NCBI GenBank assembly: GCA_019637615.1
Contig: JAHBVJ010000004.1
Coordinates: 1-64,000 of the forward strand
DNA length: 64,000 nucleotides
Direction of reading: 5' to 3'
Source of the DNA: Anaerolineae bacterium
Lineage (GTDB): Bacteria; Chloroflexota; Anaerolineae; Aggregatilineales; UBA2796
The translations under genes were made by a program, and so were the position numbers. The notes beneath the pieces were generated by a model. It was not told the DNA's origin and made no database searches. It saw nothing but the letters and a program-made list of their open reading frames with translations. Positions 1-8,700 of this stretch are shown here, one piece after another. Numbering within the stretch: the stretch's first letter is position 1; the number at the start of each line of letters is the position of its first letter.

Positions 1-41
1 ATAAGATCAGTGAATCATCTTCGCAGTGATAACGAGGCACA

Positions 42-608
42 ATGCTCACCATCTACTTTTCGCCGCACATGACCAGCACCGATAACGAGGCCAAACGCGC
101 CTCCGGCTATGCCGATGTGCCGCTGTCCGACGCGGGCAGACAGCAATCTCACGAACTCGGTCAGCACTACGCAGCCTATCCATTGGTCGCCATCTTTTGC
201 TCCGATCTTCAGCGGGCGGTGGACACAGCCCAGATCGGTTTCGGCGCGCGTGGACTCCCGATCATCCCCGATTCCCGTCTTCGCGAAACGGACTATGGCG
301 ACCTCACGCAGCATCCCACCGCTGAACTTGATGCGCAATTTCCGCTGCGGATTCGCACGCCGTTCCCCAACGGCGAAAGCCTCGCGATGGCGGTGCAGCG
401 CACAGGCGATTGTCTGCGTGATGCCTTAACCGCCTATGACCAAACGGCAGTTCTAGTGATTGGGCATCGCGCGACCAAGTACGGGCTGGATTTCTGGTGC
501 GGTGATCAAACGCTAGAAGACATCGTGGCGACGCCGTGGGAATGGCGCGATATTCCTATCTGGCATTATGATCTGCACGCGGAAGCCTTTATCCGCCGCA
601 CGCTCTGA
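42..608 (+). CDS. Histidine-phosphatase-fold protein with altered RHG motif
   Basis: This 188-aa protein has the outline of the histidine phosphatase (phosphoglycerate mutase-like) family. Family members transfer phosphate through a histidine in an N-terminal RHG motif. Seen here: a short N-terminal strand followed by SPHMTS where LIRHGES would be expected, then RETDYGDL, which carries the usual acidic residue, and near residue 142 GHRAT, the second conserved histidine. The nucleophile-position histidine is present, but the arginine before it is proline and the glycine after it is methionine. The ATG follows an ACGAGG ribosome site. It points away from the polysaccharide locus and looks monocistronic. 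The altered first motif suggests a weak, changed or lost phosphatase activity; the substrate is unknown. Confidence 0.75.
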   Translation: MLTIYFSPHMTSTDNEAKRASGYADVPLSDAGRQQSHELGQHYAAYPLVAIFCSDLQRAVDTAQIGFGARGLPIIPDSRLRETDYGDLTQHPTAELDAQFPLRIRTPFPNGESLAMAVQRTGDCLRDALTAYDQTAVLVIGHRATKYGLDFWCGDQTLEDIVATPWEWRDIPIWHYDLHAEAFIRRTL

Positions 609-1070
609 CAGTGCCATCAACTCGACAATCCCCTAAACAAACCTTGAGCGTAAAATCGCATCGTCAAACATCATTCCACGCTCAGACCCCCTTACATTTG
701 TACGCGTACAAATGTAAGGATGTTCAAGTCAGAAAAGGTGTTGTATTCTACTTGCAACTGAAAACAATGCGCGTGGCTGCCCTACCCGCGCTCACTAGCC
801 GAACCATTGACGGAGGTTCCAGTGTCTCATCTCGTGCGTGCGCATGACATCATGTCAGCCGACCGCTTTCATGTTGGCGGCTCTATACCGTGTTCCCACT
901 CCCCATCACGCGATGCACACATTGGCACGCTATGGTTCCGCGCCCATCAGGACGCCCCCCGAACAGCCTCCCCCGATGATCCCATCCTACGCAGCCAATG
1001 GGATCATTTCAGGGATCATGCTCGGTGCAGTCGCCGCCAAATCACCGACCACACCACGCTGAAGCCCGCA
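609..1070. other. Intergenic region between the phosphatase and the glycan locus
   Basis: This 462-bp gap contains the first copy of the 65-bp palindromic repeat (687-751) and ends at the stop of a minus-strand glycosyltransferase. The part from about 760 to 1065 is open in one plus frame, but that frame continues as a long antisense shadow into the glycosyltransferase and has no recognisable protein features. The minus frames are broken by stops. I see no gene, terminator with a T-run or tRNA here. Confidence 0.6.
687..751 (+). repeat. 65-bp palindromic repeat, copy 1
   Basis: The core at 690-719 is a perfect 30-bp palindrome, with arms 690-704 and 705-719, beginning CCTTACATTTG. It is followed by an asymmetric tail starting ATGTTCAAGTCAG and ending near CTAC. 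The same 65 bp occurs in reverse orientation at 12550-12614 with four mismatches by eye. The tail has promoter-like spacing (TTCAAG, then TATTCT), which is weak. The copy starts 78 bp after the phosphatase stop codon, reading in the same direction as that gene. It could be an operator, a REP-like element or an island boundary. Confidence 0.85.
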
Positions 1071-1086
1071 CTAAGCACTGAGCACT
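1066..1086 (-). repeat. Heptamer repeat AGTGCTN at a gene end
   Basis: On the minus strand three consecutive heptamers read AGTGCTC, AGTGCTT and AGTGCGG. They supply the last codons and the stop of the glycosyltransferase ending at 1071. A longer array of the same heptamer lies at 50252-50282. Confidence 0.6.
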
Positions 1087-2309
1087 TGCTTGAACACCGC
1101 CACGTAGGCCGCCGCGATGTCATCCCATGTCGGGCGCGGATCGTACATCCCCGCCACCGCCGACTGCTTGTAGAGGTCGTAGTCATCGAAGAACGCGTTG
1201 AGCGCCGCCACCATCGAGTCTACCGACAGTGGATCGAACCACTTGACTTGCGCGCTGTGCTGGCTTACGTGCTCACGCAGCACGGGAATATCGGAGCACA
1301 ACACGGGTGTCCCTACGTTCAGGGCTTCTTCAATCGGGTAGCTGCCGCCGCCCTCGGACAGTGTGGGCATGATCAACGCCACCGCGCGCTTGATCATCGG
1401 CATCACCTCGGCGTCCGCTACGTAGCCCAGTCCATAGATGTCGCCCTCGCGCCGCAACCCCAATCGGTTGACCAACCCGTACAAGCGCGCTTGCGTCCAC
1501 GCGGGCACGCTGTTAAGGGTGGCCCGACCGCTCAACGCATCCGTATACGCGCCGATCACGACCAGTGGATACTCAGCGCGCCGCTCGAATCGCGACCACG
1601 CGATCAGCAGCATATCCAGATTCTTGTGTGGGGTGATGTTGGTCGGGCAGATCACGTACTTGGGCGGCAGTCGGCCGTCCGGCACTTCTTCGGAACTCGC
1701 CTCAGTGCGCGGATAAATCGCGTGCTGGATCACCGTCGGCTCGTGGGAAGCGCCAAAATGCCGCTGGAGTGCCACCTTGGACGCGTGCGACGACACGACT
1801 ACCTGCGCGCAGCGCTCGATCCACACCTTGGAACGGTTCCACTCAACTTGCGTCTGCGGCCCGCCCAGAATCTCCGGGAAGTCGAACATGGTGCAGTCTT
1901 GGAAGGTGCAGACGATGGGCTTACCAATGTCGGGGAAATCGTCGCGGTGCGGCCAGATCACGTAGACCAGATCGAAGGCGTCGGCTTCTTTGCGGAGTTC
2001 GTTCAAGGCAGCCTTCTTGATGTTCAACATGACTTTTCCCGCGCGCAGCATCAGCCTCAGCCGTCCCGTGCCACGGATGCCCAGCAGACGCCGTGCTTTG
2101 CCCAGACTGTTGCCCGTTTCCTTCAATCGCCCGATCTCAACGCCCGCAGCCAGCGACGACGCCAACGTGTCCAGCAGCGGCGAGGTCGTATCCACCGCGA
2201 TCCGCAATCTGTCGATAGCCGGATTACGCCGCAAGCCCGCCACCAACTGCGTCAGCAAATACAAACCGCCGCCGGGGTTGAGATACGGGCACCACAGCAG
2301 TACATTCAT
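1071..2309 (-). CDS. Glycosyltransferase, GT4 family (GT-B fold)
   Basis: This protein of about 412 aa is expected to transfer a sugar from a nucleotide-sugar donor to a growing surface polysaccharide at the cytoplasmic face of the membrane. The N-terminus has the glycine-rich loop of GT4 enzymes (NPGGGLYLL). The C-terminal half has the donor-binding segment: VICPTNITPHKN, then EGGGSYPIEEALNVG with its two glutamates seven residues apart. The ATG at 2309 was chosen over the one at 2315 because the AGGCGG ribosome site then lies at a normal distance. It is the last gene of the minus-strand glycan locus. The stop lies in a heptamer repeat. Donor and acceptor cannot be read from the sequence. 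Confidence 0.88.
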   Translation of the reverse strand: MNVLLWCPYLNPGGGLYLLTQLVAGLRRNPAIDRLRIAVDTTSPLLDTLASSLAAGVEIGRLKETGNSLGKARRLLGIRGTGRLRLMLRAGKVMLNIKKAALNELRKEADAFDLVYVIWPHRDDFPDIGKPIVCTFQDCTMFDFPEILGGPQTQVEWNRSKVWIERCAQVVVSSHASKVALQRHFGASHEPTVIQHAIYPRTEASSEEVPDGRLPPKYVICPTNITPHKNLDMLLIAWSRFERRAEYPLVVIGAYTDALSGRATLNSVPAWTQARLYGLVNRLGLRREGDIYGLGYVADAEVMPMIKRAVALIMPTLSEGGGSYPIEEALNVGTPVLCSDIPVLREHVSQHSAQVKWFDPLSVDSMVAALNAFFDDYDLYKQSAVAGMYDPRPTWDDIAAAYVAVFKQVLSA

Positions 2310-2337
2310 GACCATAACCGCCTAATCGATCCAGAGT

Positions 2338-3441
2338 TCACGACAATGCACGATACACGTCTAATGTCTGCGCAGCGGTCGTGTCCCATGAGTACGTCTG
2401 CACCAATTTCAAGCCGTCCCGCACATGTGCCGCTGTCCGCCCGCCCGCCAAGCTGCTGTCTAGGGCAGCATATAGGGACTCGTCGTCCGCCGGATCGAAA
2501 AAGTATGGCACCTGCTGCCCCACTTCCACGTTGGACGGGATGCGCGAAGCCACTACCGGACACGCGCACGCCATCGCCTCTAACAGCGGGATGCCGAAAC
2601 CCTCGCCGAGCGATGGATACACGAACGCCGCCGCGAGGTTATACAAATCCCGCAGGTGGCGGTCATTCACATCGAGCACATGTACCCTATCCGCGACGTC
2701 CAAGTCCGCGAACAATCGTTGTTCCTGCTCTGACCACGGCTTACCAGTGGCGATCACATCCACCGTCGCTCGGTTTTTCCAGCGGCTGTACGCCCTGATG
2801 AATCCCTCGAAGTTCTTGTGATGGCGTCGTCCGCCGATGTACAACAGAAAGGGGTTGCTGGTCGGCACGCGCAGCGCGATGTCATCCGAGACGAAGAAGC
2901 GGTCACGGCTGTAGGCCAGCAAGACCACCCGTATTTTGGAGGCTGGCAGTCCGTGTATTTGCTGAATCGCGTTCGACGTGCTGTGCGAGATCGCGATCAC
3001 CACATCGGCTTGCTTCAACGACCGAACCTGCTGCTGCCGCAGGTTCTCCTCGTTAGCAAGCGTGAACATCTGCGGGAACTGATGATAAACCGTGTCATAC
3101 GCGGTCATCACGACGCCCTTGACCGCGCGCGGTGGCAGCGTATAGTACGTCGAATGCCAGATCATCTTGGCGGAGAGGGTGAACAGCCATTGCAAGAAAT
3201 GCGCGGGTGGATACAGCGCTTTCCAGATGCGGCTAGGGCGCAGATCGTGACGCAAGAGCTGCATCACGTCGATCTGAGCGCCACTCGGCACAGGTTGCCG
3301 TGTCGGCGCTGAAGAATAAACGCGCACCAGCAGTTCAGGATCGAGGGCACACATGCGCGGCAAAATCTCGTTGAACATCCGCGAGATGCCACCATTCGCT
3401 TGCATTTGATAGATGATGCCGTCCAACGCTAACTGGGTCAT
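2338..3441 (-). CDS. Glycosyltransferase, GT4 family (mannosyltransferase-like)
   Basis: This 367-aa GT-B glycosyltransferase has the start LDGIIYQMQANGGISRMFNE, typical of GT4 enzymes that build O-antigen-like polymannose or rhamnose chains. In the donor domain it has IGGRRHHKNFEGFI and GEGFGIPLLEAMACACPVV; the E-x7-E pair that contacts the nucleotide sugar is intact. It overlaps the upstream GT2 gene by four bases (3438-3441), so translation is probably coupled. It sits between two other glycosyltransferases and probably adds one residue of the same repeat unit. The sugar specificity is unknown. Confidence 0.9.
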   Translation of the reverse strand: MTQLALDGIIYQMQANGGISRMFNEILPRMCALDPELLVRVYSSAPTRQPVPSGAQIDVMQLLRHDLRPSRIWKALYPPAHFLQWLFTLSAKMIWHSTYYTLPPRAVKGVVMTAYDTVYHQFPQMFTLANEENLRQQQVRSLKQADVVIAISHSTSNAIQQIHGLPASKIRVVLLAYSRDRFFVSDDIALRVPTSNPFLLYIGGRRHHKNFEGFIRAYSRWKNRATVDVIATGKPWSEQEQRLFADLDVADRVHVLDVNDRHLRDLYNLAAAFVYPSLGEGFGIPLLEAMACACPVVASRIPSNVEVGQQVPYFFDPADDESLYAALDSSLAGGRTAAHVRDGLKLVQTYSWDTTAAQTLDVYRALS

Positions 3442-4373
3442 GCACGCACGCGTCGCAACTGATTGAGAATGTGTTCAGCCGTTGTTAACGACATCATGAA
3501 ACTAAAGCACCATAGCAGACTGCGTGCAAGTCGTCGGCTGCGCTGGAGCTGGATCGCCTTTACCAGATGTTCGCGCGCCCGCGCTGGTTCGCCGTGACGC
3601 CACAACTTGACTGCCATTACGTGATGACGGTCAGCGAGTTTGTCATCAAAGTTGATCAGCCCCGCCGGAATCGGGAGTAGGCGCAGATCTTCGTAGGCGC
3701 GGAGCCGAGCATAGGCCAGCGGCACTTCCTGTTTAGACAGTCCGGTCAGCGTTTGCCGATACCACACCAGCAGTTCTGGCACATACCGAAATTGGACGCC
3801 ACAAGCAGCAAGGCTCACCCACAAATACCAATCCTCGGTGCCATGCAGCGATTCGTTGAAGCCGTGTACCAGTTCGATCAGTTCACGTCGGATTAGTGCG
3901 CACGCGGGGACAAAAAAGGCCGTATTCTGCTCAATCAGGCACTTGAGCACCTCGCCTTCCGGCATCTTCCACGCGGGGCGCTGGGTCGGGTGCTGCGTAC
4001 ACATATCCTCGGTGCGGATTTCGTAGTCGGTGTAAACCACACCAGCGTCCGGGGCAGCACCAAACGCATCGAGGCAGCGTTGAAGCTTCGTCGGCAGCAG
4101 ATAGTCGTCCGCGTCAAGGAATTGGACGAATTCGCCCTGTGCCTGTCGCCAGCCACGATTACGTGCCGCGCCTACCCCTGCGTTGTCCTGATAGAGGTAT
4201 TGCACCTGTGGAAACTGACTAACAATCTCTTTGGTATTGTCGGTTGAACCATCATCAACCACGAGGATTTCGAGATTAGTATACGTTTGGGCGAGACAGC
4301 TTCGAATGGCATCCTGCAAATAGTTAGCATGGTTATAGCATGGAATAACGACGCTAACACGTGGGCTGGTCAT
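3438..4373 (-). CDS. Glycosyltransferase family 2 (GT-A fold)
   Basis: This 311-aa GT2 enzyme opens with VSVVIPCYNHANYLQDAI, the nucleotide-binding start of the family. It then has ILVVDDGSTDNT and, near residue 86, QFLDADDY, whose DAD is the metal-binding DXD motif. No transmembrane segment is obvious, so it probably works as a soluble or peripheral enzyme on lipid-linked glycan. The C-terminal 90 residues are rich in Arg and Leu and may dock to the membrane. The gene follows the aminotransferase after a 35-bp gap and overlaps the next GT4 gene by four bases. Donor and linkage cannot be predicted. Confidence 0.9.
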   Translation of the reverse strand: MTSPRVSVVIPCYNHANYLQDAIRSCLAQTYTNLEILVVDDGSTDNTKEIVSQFPQVQYLYQDNAGVGAARNRGWRQAQGEFVQFLDADDYLLPTKLQRCLDAFGAAPDAGVVYTDYEIRTEDMCTQHPTQRPAWKMPEGEVLKCLIEQNTAFFVPACALIRRELIELVHGFNESLHGTEDWYLWVSLAACGVQFRYVPELLVWYRQTLTGLSKQEVPLAYARLRAYEDLRLLPIPAGLINFDDKLADRHHVMAVKLWRHGEPARAREHLVKAIQLQRSRRLARSLLWCFSFMMSLTTAEHILNQLRRVRA

Positions 4374-4408
4374 GACAGCATTGCTCCCTCATGGCTTGGT
4401 GATCCCGC

Positions 4409-5509
4409 TTATCCAGAGATGCAGCGTTTGAGCATGTCGCAAACATAGGTTACTTCTTCGCGCGTCAAGGATGCGGCAGTAGGTAGATTGATTCCCTGCG
4501 CAGCCAGCGCGGTCGTTACCGGGAACTGCTGATCGCCATCGGCATGGAAATAGGGTGGCAAGACATGCATCGGGATGAAGAATGGACGGGTTTCGATGCC
4601 TGCTGCCGCCAACGTCTGCATCGCTTGATCGCGGTTGACATGCTTCGGCAGCACGACGGAATACAACCAGTAGATGTTCTTGGCCCACGACGCTTCGATG
4701 GGAAGTGTCAAGTCACACCCCTGTAACTGGGCAGCATACCAACTAGCGACTTCGCGGCGGCGCTCGATGAACCACGTGATCCGCTCTAACTGTGCCAATC
4801 CTAACGCGGCTTGCAGATTCGTCATTCGATAATTATAGCCAATGATCGGAAACCAGTAGCGCCGATGGAAATCTTGACCCTGCCCCTTAAGCTGCTTGAC
4901 GTGCAATGCGACCGCTTCGTCATTGGTAACGACCATGCCGCCTTCGCCTGTCGTGATCACTTTGTTGCCGAAGAAACTGAACGTCGCGACATGCCCGATC
5001 CCCCCCACCAATTGACCGTTATAGGCGGCTCCATGCGCTTCTGCCGCGTCTTCCACGATCTTCAAGCCGTGCGTGGCTGCCAATGCCATCAACGGCTGCA
5101 TATCCGCCGGATGCCCATAGAGGTGAACGGGCATGATGGCTTTGGTCTTGCTGGTGATCTTGCGCTCCACGTCCGCGATGTCCAGCGTCCACGTATGCGG
5201 ATCGACATCCACGAGCACAGGCGTTGCGCCACAGTACGTCACCGCGTTAGCAGAGGCGATATACGTCAAATCAGGGACGATCACCTCATCCCCCGCGCCC
5301 ACACCGACCGCCAGCAGCGCTACATGCAGCGCGACTGTCCCGTTGAAGGTGGCGACGGCATAACGCGTCCCACAGAATGCAGCGAACCCTTCCTCAAATG
5401 CGTTCAGATACTTCCCACTCCCAGAAATCCATCCCGTTTCCAAACAATCCATCACATATTCTTTTTCGTGCCCGTTTAGAACTGGCTCGGCTACCGGAAT
5501 ACGACGCAT
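4409..5509 (-). CDS. DegT/DnrJ/EryC1/StrS aminotransferase, perosamine-synthase-like
   Basis: This PLP-dependent sugar aminotransferase of about 366 aa converts a 4-keto-6-deoxy nucleotide sugar to its 4-amino form. The sequence from RRIPVAEPVLNGHEKEYV through GWISGSGKYL matches GDP-perosamine synthase-type enzymes. Seen motifs are the FNGTVALHVAL cofactor loop, VEDAAEAHGA with the pyridine-binding aspartate, and FSFFGNKVITTGEGG with the Schiff-base lysine near residue 183. The ATG at 5509 was preferred over an upstream in-frame start because GAGGG precedes it by seven bases and homology begins there. It should feed 4-amino sugar donors to the neighbouring transferases. No GDP-mannose dehydratase is in the window, so its substrate must come from elsewhere. 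Exact product is an inference. Confidence 0.88.
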   Translation of the reverse strand: MRRIPVAEPVLNGHEKEYVMDCLETGWISGSGKYLNAFEEGFAAFCGTRYAVATFNGTVALHVALLAVGVGAGDEVIVPDLTYIASANAVTYCGATPVLVDVDPHTWTLDIADVERKITSKTKAIMPVHLYGHPADMQPLMALAATHGLKIVEDAAEAHGAAYNGQLVGGIGHVATFSFFGNKVITTGEGGMVVTNDEAVALHVKQLKGQGQDFHRRYWFPIIGYNYRMTNLQAALGLAQLERITWFIERRREVASWYAAQLQGCDLTLPIEASWAKNIYWLYSVVLPKHVNRDQAMQTLAAAGIETRPFFIPMHVLPPYFHADGDQQFPVTTALAAQGINLPTAASLTREEVTYVCDMLKRCISG

Positions 5510-5644
5510 GAAAATCCCTCGATTACTATAAGCGAGCAGCGTGATCAAGCTAGCGATTTTGGTGGCAGCGTAAGGAAAAATGAATGAATTGCTGAGTTGA
5601 CCAAGCAGTAAGTAGTTGGTATTGCAAACTCCTTGTCTCTATAC

Positions 5645-5673
5645 ATTTTAAATATCTATTGATCAAATGTCAA
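5645..5673 (-). promoter_or_regulatory. Strong sigma70-type promoter for the aminotransferase operon
   Basis: On the minus strand, TTGACA (5668-5673) is followed after 17 bp by TAAAAT (5645-5650). This near-consensus promoter lies in the AT-rich 285-bp gap upstream of the aminotransferase. It would start a transcript with a leader of about 130 nt covering the genes down to 1071, separately from the fusion gene and exporter upstream. Confidence 0.6.
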
Positions 5674-5794
5674 TTACCCCTGCCCACTGAGCTACCTACG
5701 ATTCGGGTAGTTTACGCATCCTTATCATGAAAAGAGTCAACAAATTATAAATATCACAGTGATTCAATCCGTCAAAGACATTCAACGCCTGAGT

Positions 5795-8700
5795 TCATGC
5801 ACGCTTCGGACGTTTGCCAAGCAGTGCGTAGGTTTCATACGCGCTGGCTTCGGCACCATCTTCGAGCGCGGCGTTTGCCAGCACAGGATTCTGATAAAAT
5901 ACGTGCAGATCAGTGAAGCCTGCTGCCCACATCAACATGGACAAGAGATCGATGGGCAGCGGACGCACATGCGTGGGATCAATATAGAAGGTGCGGTACG
6001 TCGCCAAGCAGTAGGGGTTGACTGTTTCAAGCAAAATCTGTCCACCATCGACCAGAGTGGTCATCGCGCATTGAAGCATCCGCTCAAGGTAAGCCAAATC
6101 CATGTGCTCGATCACTTGGAAGGCGGTGATAGCCATCAGGCTGGCTTCCGCGCGTGCTTCTAAGTATTCCAAGCCGCCTGCTTGCTGCACAGCAAAGCCT
6201 TGCTGTCGCAGAGTGTCGATATGCTCGGCATTGGGATCAACGCCGACACAAGCAACATTGGCGTTACGCAGCAGCCGTAAGAACTCGCCACGTCCGCAGC
6301 CAATATCCAGAATCGGGCGCTGTTCGCTGGCTTGAGCGCTGTTCAGCCACGGTAAGTAGTGTTCTTGCCGCCGCGCGATCAATTCATCGTTGCCCCGAAA
6401 GGCTGTCTCTAATGCCGTATAAAAGGTGTCTTTCCGTACAGAAATATCAGTTACCATCCGCATCTGTGCCAGCAAGCCAGCCACATCGTCAGGCGGTGTA
6501 AGGCTGGCATCGATGAATAAGGGCAACGATGAAGGTTTTTCCGTTAACTGTGCCTCAAGCCCTTCGACACGCTGCATGAGACGCTTCAACTCAGCGGCGA
6601 GATCAATGGATGATTGTGGCGCGGTTGAAGTCACCGCTTTGGCGCGCAAATTCAACACTTCCATCGTCATCGCATCATAATCGACACGAAACCGTTGCAA
6701 CTCGTTCTCAAGCCGTCGGTAGCGGTTCAAGGAAGTGAGTCTGAAGATCGGCAGGATCGAATGCACAACGAAGGTATTCAGCCGTACCAACCACGATCTC
6801 TGTTTGCTTAGAGGTGCGGTCGTCGCGATAGACTGTGCTGCCTGTACCGATTGGGGTGTCGAGGGTGGTTGAACAGACGCCATACTAGCCTTCCTCCGCA
6901 CTGGCATCACAGGGCGCTCGTAGTGTCGCACGCGTGCCACTGCGAGATGTTCGATCTCTTGCACGAGGCGTGGATTAGTTTGTTGAGCGATCCATGCTGC
7001 GCCTGCATCCGTCCGCTGCGTTGTGTCAGCTTGATTGGTCAAACCATAGCAGATTGCCTCACCTAGTGCCACTGGATCGTCTGGCGGTTCCAAGAGCGCC
7101 ACCCCGGCATACTGCTGCGTGAATGGCGTGTTGCCGATGAGCAACGGCGATCTCGTACGCAGTGCTGTCTCGATCAGGCCGTAACGATCAAGGCCAAGGC
7201 GAGAGACACTCAGGCACAACCGCGTATGGCTGCATAATGCGGCAAGATCGAGCGCATCAGTCGCTTCCAACAGAATAATGTCTTTGCCTACTGCCAGCCC
7301 GCCATCGCGCACGATCTGCTGTAGCCAGCGATGATAGTGACTGTCCGGTTGATCGGTCAGCAATGCATCGCGCCCACCAATGCCAAGCAGCACCAATGGC
7401 GGCACCTGCTCACCGCGCCAACGCAGATAGGACAGCGCTGCCACCATCGAATCGAGGTTATCCTGCGCCGGATCATCGACCGCCGCCAACAGATAGGATT
7501 CTGGGAGATTGGTCATGGTCGGGGTTCGGGCGAGGTCGGCTTCCAACGCGGGAAGCGTCCCGACGCGCGTCCGTTCCAGCGGAATTGCATAGCGCTTGAC
7601 GGCGTCGTCGCGCACGGCTTCCGATGGGAACAACATCACCTGCGCGAGACGCGACCAGATCGCGAGTTCGTGAGAGAGGGTGTTGGGGTCTGTAGTCTGA
7701 TCGATGTTGTCGCCGTATTCGTGCGCGAGATCGGAGATAAAAACGATGATCGGCAGCGGCGTCAGCAGACTCGGATCGAGATTGGGCGAGAGCAAGCCGA
7801 GCGGCTGCGGAAAACACACGACCTCATACGCCTCCACCATCTGATACAACTCATCTAGTGTCAAATAGGGCGCGGCGGGCGGCGAAGCACGCTCCGGCAA
7901 TGGTGCCTCGATTGGCGGAGGCGGCGGGTTGTTCGGATCGACGTGGACAGGCAAGACAACGATGCTCGGATCGCCTGTTTGGGGGTTGTTTGTCGCCTCG
8001 ATCAGCTCCACATGCAGCCGATCCGAGGTTGGTGCCGTCCATACTGGCATAGTTCCAGTCATGGTTGGCGCGCCCCAACGCAGATCGATCTGCCAATCCG
8101 ACGACTCGGTTTGCCGCAGCACCTGATCGATCCATGCTGCGGTTCTGCGGTAGGCCGCATCACCCGTCCGCAGCCGACCGTAGAACAGGATACGGCGTCT
8201 CTGTTGCAGCGGCATGTCGGGTGCAGTGGTAGATGATACCTCTGGGACGGGTTGCCAGCGCCCAAACGGAAGCACATCCGGCGTGAGCGGATGGCTGAGG
8301 ATGTGCCCGACGAACCGTTCACGCCATGTTCGTCGCACGAATTCCGGCGAGAACTCCTCCAAAATCACGGTTTGCGACTCGATCACCGCACGGGTGAAGG
8401 CTTCGTCGCCCGCGAGGATGCGCTGTAGCTTGGCGTTGGCTTCTGCATAAGTGTCACACGCACCGGGAAGGTCGGGACGCCTCGCAAAGTGTTCGAGCAG
8501 CCCGCCGTTCATGTAAATCAGTGGCATTCCGTACACAATCGCTTCTAGCGGATGGTAGTGCAGATGGCGCGGTTCGCGGCTGTGATAAAACATCACACGC
8601 ATCTCACGGAAATACTGTTTCATGCGCTCATCAGTGACAAAGCCGATCACGTTGGGATCATCGACGGGGATCACCTGCCGTCCGCCGATCACGTGGGGAA

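Noticed and set aside
690..719. The palindrome as a dif/XerCD site
   Set aside because: It has the right length range but is a perfect palindrome without the 6-bp asymmetric centre and arm sequences expected of dif.
690..719. The palindrome as a Rho-independent terminator
   Set aside because: No T-run follows in either direction, and the stem is AT-rich in its upper part.
807..2798. A 663-codon open frame on the plus strand
   Set aside because: It is antisense to two clear glycosyltransferases, rich in Arg, His and Gln in a way typical of GC-rich shadow frames, and shows no family motif.
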